Shown here in pieces: positions 26,101 through 34,800 of a stretch of DNA of 54,540 nucleotides; within the stretch, counting starts at the first letter, position 1; every line of letters begins with the position of its first letter. The DNA comes from Clostridiales bacterium. Lineage in GTDB: Bacteria; Bacillota; Desulfotomaculia; Desulfotomaculales; VENG01. The stretch spans positions 1 to 54,540 of the forward strand of contig JADQBQ010000009.1 of the NCBI GenBank assembly GCA_016278505.1, given 5' to 3'. The position numbers and the translations under genes are program-made. The notes under the pieces were generated by a model. That model had not been told where the DNA came from and did not search any database. It saw only the letters and a program-made list of their open reading frames with translations.

Positions 26101-27942
26101 TTCACCAACTGGACGGAAAACGGCAGCGCAGTCAGCACCGCCAACAGCTATACCTTTGCACTAACGTCACACAGAAACCTGGTCGCAAACTTTGAAACAG
26201 TTCAGTCCGCTACCTACGGCGTAACCTACCACGGCAACGGCAATGACAGCGGCACAGCACCCGTAGACAGCAACAACTACGAAGCAGACGACAGTGTCAC
26301 AGTATTGGATCAAGGCAGTCTGGCTAAAACCGGTTACACCTTCAGCGGCTGGAATACAGAACAAACAGTAAACCAAGCAGTCTACCAAGCCAGTGATCAA
26401 ATAACCATGGGAACAAGCGACGTTACCCTCTACGCACAGTGGAGTATCAATAACTATACAGTAAGTTTTGACAGCAACGGCGGCAGCAAAGCAGCCGGCC
26501 AGACCGTAGAGTATAACAGCACGGCAACAGAACCGGCAGACCCGGCCAAAGAAGGCTATACCTTTGCGGGCTGGTATACGGACAATACCTATAGCAGTGC
26601 ATTTGATTTTAATACAGCCATCACGGAAGACATCACCCTCTACGCAAAATGGACAGAAACTCCGGCGGCAACCTATAACGTAACCTTCTTAAATTGGAAT
26701 GGCACCGTGTTGAAGACCGAAACAGTGGAAGAAGGAAGCAGGGCGACAGCCCCTGCAGACCCGACCCGGGAAGGCTACACCTTCACCGGCTGGGATACCG
26801 GCTTCAGCAATATTACTTCAGATCTAACAATAACAGCAACATATGAGAAGGAAGAATACAATAATAGCGGCGACGGTGGTGGTGGAGGAGGAGGCGGTGG
26901 AGGATCCGCCCCAGCAACATCTAAAACATCTATCATCACCGGCGTGGCGAAGACCGCCGGGGACAAGGCTCTGAGCAAAGTCCTGCTAGATACGAATATA
27001 GCCCTTCTCGACCTGTCACATAGCGGTACCAATACAGCTGATATATCCTCCACCGTAATCAAAAGGCTGGCCCAACACGAAGAACCCTTCATCGTGGAGA
27101 ATACCGGCATACGCCTGGACTTCACTCCGGGCTCCCTGGACGTTGAACAGGTCACCGGGGGATACGACACCGTGGTGGAAATAGGCGCCCGGGAAGTGCA
27201 GGGCCAAGAAAGACAGGATATATTGGCGAATACTCCACCGGGAGAAAGCACCGGCCTCTTTGAGATCGGCGGGCAGGTGTTCGACATTACGGCATTGGTA
27301 AAGACTTCCGACGGCACCGAAAGGATAGCAAAGTTCGGCGAACCTGTAGCTGTCACCGTTGACCTTTCGGACATGGGCGAGTTAACTGACGAGCAGATTA
27401 GCGCCCTGACCGGAGTAAGGCTTGAAAAGGATGAAGATGGCAATATGAGCCCCGTTGATCTGGGCGGTGAATACGACCGGGAAACACAGACCTTTACCTT
27501 CTATACAGGTCACTTCAGCCTGTACACAGTAATGCTGGCAAAAGGACAGACTATACAGATAAAACTAACCCTTGGCAGTGCTGATGCTACTGTGGGAGGT
27601 CAACCATACACCCTGGATGCGCTGCCTTACGTGGATCAAAAAGCCCAGCGCACCCTGGTGCCGGTACGTTTCGTGACCCAAGCCCTGGGGGCGGATGTGA
27701 GATGGGATAACGTTACCCGGCGGGTTACGGTGACAGATGGTGACCAAGAAATAATTCTAACCATTGATTCCGCAGTTATAAGGGTGGACGGCCAGGCCCA
27801 AACTACAGACTGCGCTCCACGGGTACTTCCCCCGGGACGTACCTTCGTACCTTTGCGCTTTATCAGCGAAACCATAGGGGCACGGGTGAACTACGATCGG
27901 GATACCAAAGAGATTAGTATCATGCGGCATAATGACCAATAA
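20119..27942 (+). CDS. Giant secreted multidomain surface protein
   Basis: This is an open frame of 2607 residues; its first ATG is internal to a longer damaged gene. The order is FG-GAP/VCBS-type repeats (about 1-430; GDYDGDGIDEVAV, GDTDNDARDEIVF, GDIDNDSLNEIVV are calcium-loop repeats), a Ser/Thr-rich beta region (440-725), fibronectin III (730-830), Ig-like (835-930), several divergent InlB-like repeats (930-1310), cadherin-like domains (1315-1590), CBM_X2-like (1595-1690), Ig-like domains (1695-1895), and Flg_new/InlB repeats (1895-2245; EGYTFTGWDT, EGYTFAGWYT). A run of ten glycines, a ZU5-like region and a copper-amine-oxidase-like stalk domain (2475-2607; RTLVPVRFVTQALGA, RTFVPLRFISETIGA) close it. 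The C-terminal third repeats the plan of the 803-residue neighbour. A role in adhesion or envelope structure is inference. Confidence 0.85.
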   Translation: MHMTSGDYDGDGIDEVAVIEPGSGDGNITIYELDGTSNLTKVDTKDCNFPSTYVEEESGRRYAAISLTSGDTDNDARDEIVFTDSTQNVLKPDDASDITIIDYSEASSAYQVVVEEIVRFQGSVGNIGLVGNAGVSVGDIDNDSLNEIVVGGFMVGAGKTTCYDNSGQEISDVNYYHELALAYMEYDHVSKDYGNFKGFTVLREEDGTAKTSTSDNDTSYNDFGGDVNMGSGSRYKNSLNWTMPIKAVSLSGNANGKTSDQVFFGNYMYYYDTANGRFRIYDDEIEIKDSQMVYKDIDSPKASIISMHAGSFLSKNDAHYADSEGREQLLVLYERSIDGHNSFEVAMFYESAGGTPKDVRRNAQYLGLATDDGDDNGFNEFSYYPTVCTPNVDNDTIYVQYLDYEFTYSEPEVLAALASVPYYRDMANAFPASWSPGTTAMKKTSGGSQTDTASTSVSLGWYVSVNQEFGIFDLNLFQVEAETAVSASTSYEYSKTVTRESSITYGTDSGQDSVVVVTAPLDVYYYRYYDESENNPGVDRNDPSTWPVMSVSLPSGIQNLVMDVDTFNELAGQYNLDSVDSDFWIHTLGDPGTYPESTSQFKNAVNLQTPDNEISATSGSGFQQTDLTITETEEHRYSVALNLSYKAGAGAGGITTGITFESSAGYGGATAKFEGTTISSQLNNYPTVYGYNVDGYSLTARLYSYTTEFNGGDIVVLYYTVSNVRARPKLPENFQVADKNDVSITLSWDVPSIMSAELRPDRYVLQRYDSYYKKYVTVDDSISVDPGQKITYKDTGVYPNEDYKYRLIAKDETGAKTNTLTLTAKTDPYGKPPVITEQPRDITVQAGTTAVFTAGAEQPQDVEPSRIYYQWYRRAGSGGSWSKIPGAIEKTLEFSAELSMDGYQYYCLASRMEGGIAFTAGSALATLSVTSGVPSLNYVKFNALPGGSISGVEKGSGMDFEISSRQYFYENTILEFTATPAAGYVVEEWIINNSKVAGRGVNKITKEVTYWTDVEVSFSRETYPVEYDVAVNVEDGQGDDVWGSVSALCNGEYPLPRGESTSVTSLSSIVFTAEPQEGYVVKKWNNGGYPITTDFSDLFVGKTYTIDKLTGSRNITVTFEPSSTYDVNLEPHFSPENVAFSGDSIATVTADGSKVQPGTPVEKGSEVTIELDPPFSTLVKSWTINKLDEDGDVSRQVQLLDDTSYTIEALGSNYLISIEYELISPKTVTYGSEGGSGEVSAHVGTGNAGPEAAVSSGGLVAMYSDIVFTAVPGDPELGVKGWTVNGVYDEDTSVTRAVYSNNRNLDCTVLFESSPAAKTPVPEVALHAGESQVLTASQLASDADGDTLTIAAVTAAPQPAVAETTLNQDGTLTVTGVEEGTTSVSVRIEDKKGHTCQVTVPIEISDNDQASPAELTGVAPTAWGEPDGRIKGLDSRISYEYKPVGTARYTTVQQGQSEITGLSAGAYRVRCSARPGYNVGESVEVIVPQYMDGNDASLAGLNWQAGDSQGSLEVNGDTVRYYVELDSGTEDGTEITLTGITGEGSGATVTGKQDAVIADGEAVSTITVTAQDGITTRTYTVVFSVDDEEVPNEDMELPIFKFGTENITFDKNDNSGSRKIYFDYNDYPFIGVKGMTEEVDYSYEDLVSNYSYADVSLTINTLQSMEVGTNPLQLLFEGDNTLTANVKIEDSTPYVTDLVVNPANVRVSPGESRAFSTEVNGNVETVTWSVYGNRDDLTDITADGMLAVGELEPMGNVMTVTAVSTHDDAVQGIAKATVTQGSLKDAVKPVFTEDLPAAPFHYALGSEVQPLSVQASVYDSGHVTYQWYCGFSPDHASAQEITGATGKMYTPPADTPGTRYYYVIATNTNPGASGANTAEAYSSTVKVTVTQSFMVTFKDYDGTVLKTETVEEGGSATAPEDPTREGYTFTGWDTDFSNVRSNLTVTAQYSEDQAVNYTLTVTANPAAGGTVSGGGTYNEGSSVTVTAAVYDGYTFTNWTENGSAVSTANSYTFALTSHRNLVANFETVQSATYGVTYHGNGNDSGTAPVDSNNYEADDSVTVLDQGSLAKTGYTFSGWNTEQTVNQAVYQASDQITMGTSDVTLYAQWSINNYTVSFDSNGGSKAAGQTVEYNSTATEPADPAKEGYTFAGWYTDNTYSSAFDFNTAITEDITLYAKWTETPAATYNVTFLNWNGTVLKTETVEEGSRATAPADPTREGYTFTGWDTGFSNITSDLTITATYEKEEYNNSGDGGGGGGGGGGSAPATSKTSIITGVAKTAGDKALSKVLLDTNIALLDLSHSGTNTADISSTVIKRLAQHEEPFIVENTGIRLDFTPGSLDVEQVTGGYDTVVEIGAREVQGQERQDILANTPPGESTGLFEIGGQVFDITALVKTSDGTERIAKFGEPVAVTVDLSDMGELTDEQISALTGVRLEKDEDGNMSPVDLGGEYDRETQTFTFYTGHFSLYTVMLAKGQTIQIKLTLGSADATVGGQPYTLDALPYVDQKAQRTLVPVRFVTQALGADVRWDNVTRRVTVTDGDQEIILTIDSAVIRVDGQAQTTDCAPRVLPPGRTFVPLRFISETIGARVNYDRDTKEISIMRHNDQ

Positions 27943-28070
27943 CCTCTTCCTGAACCGGAAAAAGACGAAAGCTTACCACAGAATTAACCGGCATGCTGAA
28001 GAGGTCCCAAACTGGTTTCCAAAAATATAAGGATACGTTCCCCTTTCGAAATGGCAGGAATTGACATAAG

Positions 28071-28123
28071 CCAATAAGAAACACCCTATAACCATCAAGA
28101 TGCTATAGGGTGTTTCTTATTGG
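28071..28123. terminator. Perfect 20-bp inverted repeat terminator
   Basis: Two perfectly complementary 20-base arms (28071-28090 and 28104-28123, 13-base loop) begin CCAATAAGAAACACCC. With TTTCTTATT in the 3' arm it can end transcription of the giant gene. It lies just outside the left end of the transposase element. Confidence 0.7.
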
Positions 28124-28138
28124 CCAAACCGCCTTTGC

Positions 28139-29066
28139 GCAAGTGGGGACGGTTCTTGCCTTGCCCGGTAAATTGTGGTATGCTACAAGTCGAGGTGAAA
28201 AATATGCCAAGGCATGCAAGGTTAAAAGGTGAATTTTCAGTTTACCACATTATCCAGAGGGGAAACGAAAGAAAAAGTTTATTCTTTTCGGACGATGACA
28301 GGTTCAGATTCTTAGAAACATTGCTAAGGATGAAGAAAAAGTATAATTTCCTTTTATATGCCTATTGTTTAATGGATAATCACGTGCACCTTTTGATTGA
28401 CGATAACGGAAATGACATATCCACATTGGTTAAAAGTATCAATGTAAGCTATGTTCACTATTTTAACCGTAAGCACAAGAGGTGTGGCCATTTATTTCAG
28501 GACAGGTTTAAAAGTGAGCTGGTGGATGATGATGGATACCTGCTCGAGGTAAGCAGGTACATACATAACAACCCGGTCAAAGCCCAAATGGTGACCAAGC
28601 CTTCCCAATATCAGTGGAGCAGTTATAATATATATACCGGCGGGGTAAAGGACAAAAGCGGGTTAATTGATAAAGAACGGATATTGTTGAGCTTCTCCAA
28701 TAATAGGTCAAGGGCATTCCAGAAATATATGGAATTCGTAGGCACAGAAGAGGGAAACCAGGTAAATGTGATGGATGTGGAAGAACCAATGGGGGAAGAC
28801 AATAATAACGATAAATTTATTAAAACCATGGAAGATGGCCGGGTAAAAATAAAAGAGATGTTGGAGAGAAATGAAATAAGTTATGATGAATTAAATAGCC
28901 ATATTATTTTCCGCAATAAGTTGATGAGGGAAATAAGAAGGAATTCTTCCCTTACCTTGAAGCAGATAGGGGAATTATGTGGTGGGGTAAGTGAATCTAG
29001 AGTGAGTAGAATTTTGACTAAACTTGACGGGTAGGTGGGTAGCAAGCAAGAACCGTCCCCACTTGC
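28139..29066 (+). mobile_element. REP-type element with perfect 21-bp terminal inverted repeats
   Basis: The left terminus 28139-28159 and right terminus 29046-29066 are exact reverse complements. Each is also an imperfect hairpin, with arms GCAAG and CTTGC around the loop TGGGGACGGTT. Solo or partial copies occur at 12348-12368 and 31575-31595, and a piece (CCCCACTTGCG) near 54110. The element carries one transposase gene. This fits the repetitive-extragenic-palindrome transposase (RAYT) type. Confidence 0.85.
28204..29034 (+). CDS. REP-associated tyrosine (Y1) transposase
   Basis: This is a 276-residue Y1-type HUH transposase of the IS200-like family. The N terminus reads MPRHARLKGEFSVYHIIQRG and the HUH metal motif is MDNHVHLLI. 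The catalytic tyrosine lies in SRYIHNNPVKAQ, followed by QYQWSSYNIY. The C-terminal extension ends with LTLKQIGELCGGVSESRVSR, a helix-turn-helix like DnaA domain IV, which is typical of one RAYT subgroup. The start is ATG 28204 (GAGGTG six bases upstream); an in-frame upstream ATG at 28120 would run through the element end. Such enzymes nick and join single-stranded REP hairpins. All motifs are intact, so it may be active. Confidence 0.9.
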   Translation: MPRHARLKGEFSVYHIIQRGNERKSLFFSDDDRFRFLETLLRMKKKYNFLLYAYCLMDNHVHLLIDDNGNDISTLVKSINVSYVHYFNRKHKRCGHLFQDRFKSELVDDDGYLLEVSRYIHNNPVKAQMVTKPSQYQWSSYNIYTGGVKDKSGLIDKERILLSFSNNRSRAFQKYMEFVGTEEGNQVNVMDVEEPMGEDNNNDKFIKTMEDGRVKIKEMLERNEISYDELNSHIIFRNKLMREIRRNSSLTLKQIGELCGGVSESRVSRILTKLDG

Positions 29067-29087
29067 CAAGGAAAGGATAAATTTAAA

Positions 29088-31277
29088 ATGGGTAAAACTT
29101 TGCTTTTAGCTGAAAAACCTTCTGTGGGAAAAGATTTAGCCCGCATTTTAAAGTGTAACAAGAAAGGAAACGGGTATTGGGAAGGATCTACACATGTAGT
29201 GACCTGGGCGCTGGGCCATTTGGTGACCCTGGCGGATCCCGATGCTTATGACCAGAAATACAGTTCCTGGCGGCTGGAGGACCTGCCGATACTGCCGCAG
29301 CAGTTAAAGCTTGTGGTGATCAAAAAGAGCGGCAAGCAATTTAGTACCGTAAAAGCACAGATGAACAGAAAAGATGTGCGGGATATTGTTATCGCTACTG
29401 ATGCCGGCCGGGAAGGTGAATTGGTTGCCCGGTGGATAATAGAAAAGGCGCGGGTGAAAAAGCCGGTGAAACGCCTTTGGATTTCTTCGGTTACGGATCA
29501 GGCGATAAAAAAAGGACTTAACAACCTGCGGGACGGTAAAGAGTATGAAAACTTATATGCATCAGCCGTTGCGCGGTCAGAGGCTGACTGGTTTGTGGGC
29601 ATTAATGCTACCCGTGCCTTGACCTGTAAGCATAATGCGCAGCTTTCCTGCGGCAGGGTTCAAACTCCTACCCTGGCCATTATAGCTCAAAGGGAAGAGG
29701 AAATTAAGAATTTCCGGCCCAGAACATTTTATGGCATTACTGCTTTGGCCGGTGGTTTAAAATTGACCTGGCAGGACAGTAAAACTAAAGATGTTAGACT
29801 TTTCGACAAGGATAAGTGTGACCAGGTACTGGCCACTGTAAAAAATAAAAACGGTGTAGTTACAGATGTTGATAAGGCGTATAAAAAACGTCATTCTCCC
29901 GGGCTGTATGATTTAACCGAATTACAAAGGGATGCCAACAAAATCTTTGATTTTTCGGCCAAGGAAACTCTCTCCATTATGCAAAGGCTGTACGAAAGCC
30001 ATAAGCTATTAACTTATCCCAGGACTGATTCCAGATACATCTCCACGGATATGGTGGATACCTTGAAAGACAGGATTAAAGCCTGCAGCGTTCACCCATA
30101 TGCAAAATTAACCGGCAAATTACTAAGCAAGCCCATAAAGCCCAATAAATCTTACGTTGATAACAGTAAGGTGACGGATCACCATGCTATTATACCCACA
30201 GAGCAGGCACCTGCCCTGAGCAACTTAAGTGATACGGAAAGAAAAATCTATGATTTGGTTGTTAAACGGTTTTTGGCGGTGCTGTACCCGCCATTTGAGT
30301 TTGAGCAGACAACGATAAAGGCAAAAATAGGCGATGAATTTTTTACTGCCAGGGGAAAAGTGGTTATTGCCCAGGGTTGGAAGGAAGTTTACGAGAATAA
30401 CTTCGAGGAAGAGGAATCAGGTGAAAGCGTAGCTGAACAAATACTTCCCGATATGAAAAAAGGTGATAGCTTAAAGATAGTGGATGTATTCCAAACCACG
30501 GGTGAAACTCGCCCTCCGGAGCCTTTCAACGAGGGAACTTTGCTTTCTGCTATGGAAAATCCCGGTAAGTATATGTCCGGTGGAAACAAGGATTTGATTA
30601 AAACCATTGGGAAAACCGGTGGTCTGGGGACGGTTGCCACACGGGCAGATATAATCGAAAAGCTGTTTAAAAGCTTTTTGATTGAGAAAAAGGGAAAGCA
30701 CATTTTCATCACCTCCAAGGGTAAGCAGCTGCTGAATTTAGTTCCCGATGGCTTAAAGACCCCTGCTTTAACAGCGGAGTGGGAGCAGAAGCTGGAGTCC
30801 ATTGCCAGGGGTGACTTGAATAAAAACAAATTCATCAGTGAAATGAAGCAGTATGCCCAAGCCGCCGTTAATGAGATTAAAAACAGCGAGGATAAATTCA
30901 AACATGATAATCTCACGGGAGAAAGGTGTCCTGAATGCGGCAAGTATATGCTGGAGGTTAACGGTAAAAAAGGGAAACTGCTTGTCTGCCAGGACAGGGA
31001 GTGCGGTCATAGAAAAGGTGTCAGTAAGATAACTAATGCCAGGTGCCCTAACTGCCATAAAAAGCTGGAACTGCGTGGAGAAGGGGAAGGGCAGATATTC
31101 GTATGTAAATGTGGTCACAGGGAAAAACTCAGTGCCTTTAACGAGAGAAAGAAAGCAGACAAGAATAGCATATCTAAGAAAGAGGCCTCCAAATATCTTA
31201 GGGAGCAGAAAAAATCAAATGATGAATTGACAAATCCCGCCCTTGCAGATGCACTGGCCAAGCTTAAACTGAAATAA
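29088..31277 (+). CDS. topB: DNA topoisomerase III
   Basis: This type IA topoisomerase of 729 residues starts at ATG 29088. The Toprim domain (1-140) opens with LLLAEKPSVGKDLAR and holds the acidic motif ATDAGREGELVARWI. The nucleophilic tyrosine lies in LLTYPRTDSRYIS near residue 310. The C terminus has two zinc ribbons (about 613-640, CPECGKYM; and 652-675, CPNCHKKLEL). The enzyme cuts one DNA strand and decatenates replication and recombination intermediates. It starts 22 bases after the REP element's right terminus, so that insertion sits in its promoter region. The length is normal for the bacterial TopB family. Confidence 0.95.
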   Translation: MGKTLLLAEKPSVGKDLARILKCNKKGNGYWEGSTHVVTWALGHLVTLADPDAYDQKYSSWRLEDLPILPQQLKLVVIKKSGKQFSTVKAQMNRKDVRDIVIATDAGREGELVARWIIEKARVKKPVKRLWISSVTDQAIKKGLNNLRDGKEYENLYASAVARSEADWFVGINATRALTCKHNAQLSCGRVQTPTLAIIAQREEEIKNFRPRTFYGITALAGGLKLTWQDSKTKDVRLFDKDKCDQVLATVKNKNGVVTDVDKAYKKRHSPGLYDLTELQRDANKIFDFSAKETLSIMQRLYESHKLLTYPRTDSRYISTDMVDTLKDRIKACSVHPYAKLTGKLLSKPIKPNKSYVDNSKVTDHHAIIPTEQAPALSNLSDTERKIYDLVVKRFLAVLYPPFEFEQTTIKAKIGDEFFTARGKVVIAQGWKEVYENNFEEEESGESVAEQILPDMKKGDSLKIVDVFQTTGETRPPEPFNEGTLLSAMENPGKYMSGGNKDLIKTIGKTGGLGTVATRADIIEKLFKSFLIEKKGKHIFITSKGKQLLNLVPDGLKTPALTAEWEQKLESIARGDLNKNKFISEMKQYAQAAVNEIKNSEDKFKHDNLTGERCPECGKYMLEVNGKKGKLLVCQDRECGHRKGVSKITNARCPNCHKKLELRGEGEGQIFVCKCGHREKLSAFNERKKADKNSISKKEASKYLREQKKSNDELTNPALADALAKLKLK

Positions 31278-31302
31278 TAGCTTACGGGTAGCGGAAAGGA
31301 GC

Positions 31303-31551
31303 ATGAAACTTGTGGATGTTATACATTCCTTGGGTTTAAATGCCACGATTATTGCCCAGATTCTTAATCTTTTAATCTTCATTGTGTTATTGGGACTGCC
31401 GTTTCTACTGGTGATAGCCGGCTTTATTTACGGCGTCATCACCATTTCGGATTTGAAAAAGAGGGTGCGTAAGCTGGAAGACGCGGTGAATGAATTGAAA
31501 AATGAAGGATGTCATGAGACAGAAACGAAGAAAACAAAGCCCCCGCTGTGA
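31303..31551 (+). CDS. Small single-span membrane protein with coiled coil
   Basis: This protein of up to 82 residues has one membrane segment (LNLLIFIVLLGLPFLLVIAG) followed by a short coiled coil (ISDLKKRVRKLEDAVNELK). ATG 31303 is only one base from AGGAG, so GTG 31312 is a plausible alternative start. It lies 25 bases after topB and probably shares its transcript. No function is known. A terminator-like hairpin overlaps its end. Confidence 0.6.
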   Translation: MKLVDVIHSLGLNATIIAQILNLLIFIVLLGLPFLLVIAGFIYGVITISDLKKRVRKLEDAVNELKNEGCHETETKKTKPPL

Positions 31552-31569
31552 AGTAGGAAGGCGGGGGCT
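31538..31569 (+). terminator. GC-rich hairpin at the end of the topB unit
   Basis: The stem AGCCCCCGC/GCGGGGGCT has a 14-base loop and overlaps the stop codon. There is no T-run, so termination strength is unsure. Confidence 0.5.
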
Positions 31570-31598
31570 AGCAAGCAAGAACCGTCCCCACTTGCTAG
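31568..31598. repeat. Solo REP hairpin
   Basis: The core 31575-31595 is identical to the right terminus of the REP element at 29046-29066. Flanking bases extend the hairpin (CTAGCAAG/CTTGCTAG). It sits between the convergent topB unit and the small gene at 31595, a typical spot for REP sequences. Confidence 0.8.
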
Positions 31599-31825
31599 AG
31601 GGCGTCGTGGAGTTCTAATAATACTGCCGAAACGTGCAGTATTTCTTTTTCTGTGGCATCCTTGTCATTATGACGGAGTGCCGCCATGAGGTGGCCGAAA
31701 TGTTCGGCGGCTATTAGGCCCCACTCCTTTGGGGGGCGGGACTCATCGGCTTCCGGGTCGCCGTGGTGCATGCGGTTTAATTCTGCCTGCAGCAGTGTCT
31801 TCTTTAAGAAATCTTTTCCGTCCAT
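31595..31825 (-). CDS. Hypothetical protein downstream of sbcC
   Basis: This 76-residue soluble protein starts at ATG 31825 (AGGAG eight bases upstream); the GTG at 31849 lacks a site. It is rich in histidine and charge (ELNRMHHGDPEADESRPPKE, then a helix GLIAAEHFGHLMAALRHND). It is the last gene of the sbcD-sbcC unit. No family is recognised. Confidence 0.65.
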   Translation of the reverse strand: MDGKDFLKKTLLQAELNRMHHGDPEADESRPPKEWGLIAAEHFGHLMAALRHNDKDATEKEILHVSAVLLELHDAL

Positions 31826-31848
31826 TTGAATTCTCCTATCTTTATTCA

Positions 31849-34800
31849 CTAAGTGAGTTGAAAACGGGCGGTGCTGCCTCTCTCCGCCGGGCTTATCTCC
31901 AGCCGGGCGTCGATGCGTTCTTTCAGCTCAGAGACATGGGAGATGATGCCCACCAGCCGGCCGCTTTCCCGCAGGTCAATTAAGGTGCGCAGCGCAAAGT
32001 CCAGTGATTCTGTGTCCAGGGTGCCGAAGCCTTCGTCGATAAAAATAGTATCCAGGTGAATACCACCGGCATAGGATTGTACCACATCGGCCAGGCCAAG
32101 GGCCAGTGACAAAGAGGCCAGGAAGGTTTCTCCGCCGGAGAGGGTTGCTACGCCCCGGGATACTCCGGTATAAGTATCGAAAACTTCCAGTTCCAGACCG
32201 CCGGCTGCATTCCTGCGGGTCCTGTCCAGAGTGCGGTGCAGGTGATACCGGCCGCGGCTCATTAAGCTGAGCCTTTTGGTGGCAGCAGCAGTGACTTCGT
32301 CTAATAAGGCTCCCAGTACAAAGCGCTGAAACGTTAAGCCGTAAGCATTTTTACCGTTAGCAACGTCGGATAAATGTCCCAACAGGGTGTATTGTTCTTC
32401 CCTTTCCTGCAATGACTTTTGCAATTCTGACAGGCTGTCCAGCCATCCTTTTTCACTTTTTAATTGCAGCCGCGATTCTGTTTCTTGGCTGAGTATTTGA
32501 TTGAAGGCTGCTTGCGCATCCGTTACCGCGGCCCCCAGCGTTTCCAGGTCGGGCTCAATTAATCCTTCCGCTGCCTCCCGGGCCCGCCTCAAACGGTCTC
32601 GGGCCGCACTCAGGTCTTGATCATATTTTTGCAGACTTGCTTCCAGAGCTTTTATTTCTTCCGGCGTTCTTTTGGCCTCGGTATAATCAAAGAAGCCCTT
32701 AAAACCTGCCTCCTCCAGGCGCTGCCGGAGGTCACCCTCTTCATCCCCGGCGTGTTTTTGGGCGGTCTGCAGGGTCTCCGTGGCTGACTGTACTTCACTG
32801 TTGGCCTTGGCCAAAGCCGCTGCTGCATTACCGGCATCTTGCTGGGCTTGTTCGTATGCAGCTAACAGTTGATCACACTTATTCCGGGCCTTTTTCTGAG
32901 CCCATTGCAGTGCCTGTAAGTCCCTCAGTCCTGCCGGAATGGAAGATTCACGTTCTTGTAAAGTGGCCTGTGCGTTGGCAAGATTTAAATGTGCATCCTG
33001 CAGATTTTTATTTGCAGTTTCCACAAAGTTGTTTGCTGCTTTCTCCTTATCTTTTAGAGCTTTCAGCTGCCGGTCAAGAGTGGCAAGTACTTCCTCAGCC
33101 TGTTTTGCTTGTGTCCACAGTCTTTGGGCTTCCCGGGCATCATTTTGAAGTGTGTTTAAGTCAACGCCTGCCTTCTCCCCCAGTGCATTTTCCAAATCTT
33201 CAACGCGCAAGGTTATGTTTAGTTTTTTATCTTCTGTATCTTTTAGCATTTTACGCGCACCCTCAAGGGCTATCTCGTCATCTTTTAGTACTTGCTGTTT
33301 GGTTTTGATGTCCTCTTCTGAAGGCAGGTGGGCATCACTCCGGACGGGAGCGGGGTGCTCGGTGGAACCGCAAACCGGGCAGGGCTTACCTGGAATCAGT
33401 TTGCCGGCCAGTATGGCTGCCTGGCCGTTGTTCCATGCCTCCTGGAGTAATGTTAGCTCTTTTTTGGTTTTTTCGTAATTTCCTTCAGCCTTGCGGAACG
33501 TAGCATCTGCTTGCTGGTATGCGGTTAAAGCCTTATTTAATTGTTGCCGGTACTGCTCCAGAGTTTTTCGTTTCTCAAATATATCATTAGCTTCCTTATA
33601 TCTGTATTCCAGCGCTGCCAGCTGACCGGCGTAATATTGAGCCTTATCATAGGCAGTGGTCTGTTTTTCAATTTGAAGTTGAATGGCCGCTAAAGTCTCC
33701 CGGGCCTTACCATGCCGGTTTTCCGCAATGTTCACTTCTTCCTTAGCTTTTTGCACCGGCCGGCGGGCTGCTTCCAGGGCTTTTACTTTTTCTTTAATGT
33801 CATCCAGCCGGGTAACCTCACGGCGGGCCATCTCCCGCTCGTTCTCCTTATTTTTCTCAGCGGCCAATTTTTTATCTGCCTTTTCTTTGGCATCTGCAGC
33901 AGCCTTTTGTTGTTGGATTCTTGTGGCATAGTTTTGGGCTGCTTGATGTGCCTCTGCCTGCCTGGATTTCAGTGACCTTTCCGCATCCACCAGGCTTAAA
34001 GCCAGGCGGGCTCTGGTTAACTCCTGCCGCTTTAAATCCATATCCTTTATCCTGGCTTCTAGTTTACCAACAGCATTTAGGGCATCATTTCTTTCCCGGA
34101 TTTTCTGCTGGGTTTGCTGCCCGGCTGTCAATTCCGCCTGTGCTTTCTTTAAAGCTTGTTCACCGGCTGTTTTTTTTGCGCCCAATTCTTTCAGGTATAC
34201 TTGATGCTCATCATATCGTTCCTGTAATGCTTTTGGTGTTTCGGCCTCTGATTCTTTTAGTATCCATTGCTTACGCTCGGATAGTGCTTTTAATTCGTTT
34301 TCCAGTTTCTTTGCCGATTCTTTTAAAAATAATTCAATGCGCCGGTAAAGCTCGGTGTGAAAAAGTGTTTCCAATATTTCCTGCCGCTTGGTGGAATTGG
34401 CCGTCAATAATTCCCGGAATTCTCCCTGGGGCAGCATTACCACCTGGCGAAACTGGTGGTTTTTAAATCCCAATAACCCTTCCACGGCCTCGGTAACCTT
34501 TACCGTCCCGCTGGCCATAACGGTTCCTTCTTCCCGGTCGCTTTCGGCTCCGGTACGTTTCCACAGGGTAGCGTTGCTGTTCATGACTGTGGTGCCCTCA
34601 CCTTTCTTTTTGGGGCGGTCCTGTTCCGGGTGGCGTTTTATGCGGTAAACTTCTTTGCCTATGGTAAAGTCAAAAACCACTTCGGTGACTGTTGACAGGT
34701 CGGCATAATCACTGCGCATTTGCTTGCCGTTACGCTGGGCTCCGCTGGTACTTCCGTAAAGGGCGAAGCACATGGCATCTAAAATGGTGGTTTTGCCGGC

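Noticed and set aside
26870-26912. GGN repeat tract that might be a slippage site
   Set aside because: It encodes an in-frame poly-glycine linker between domains, also seen in the neighbouring protein; no frame change is needed.
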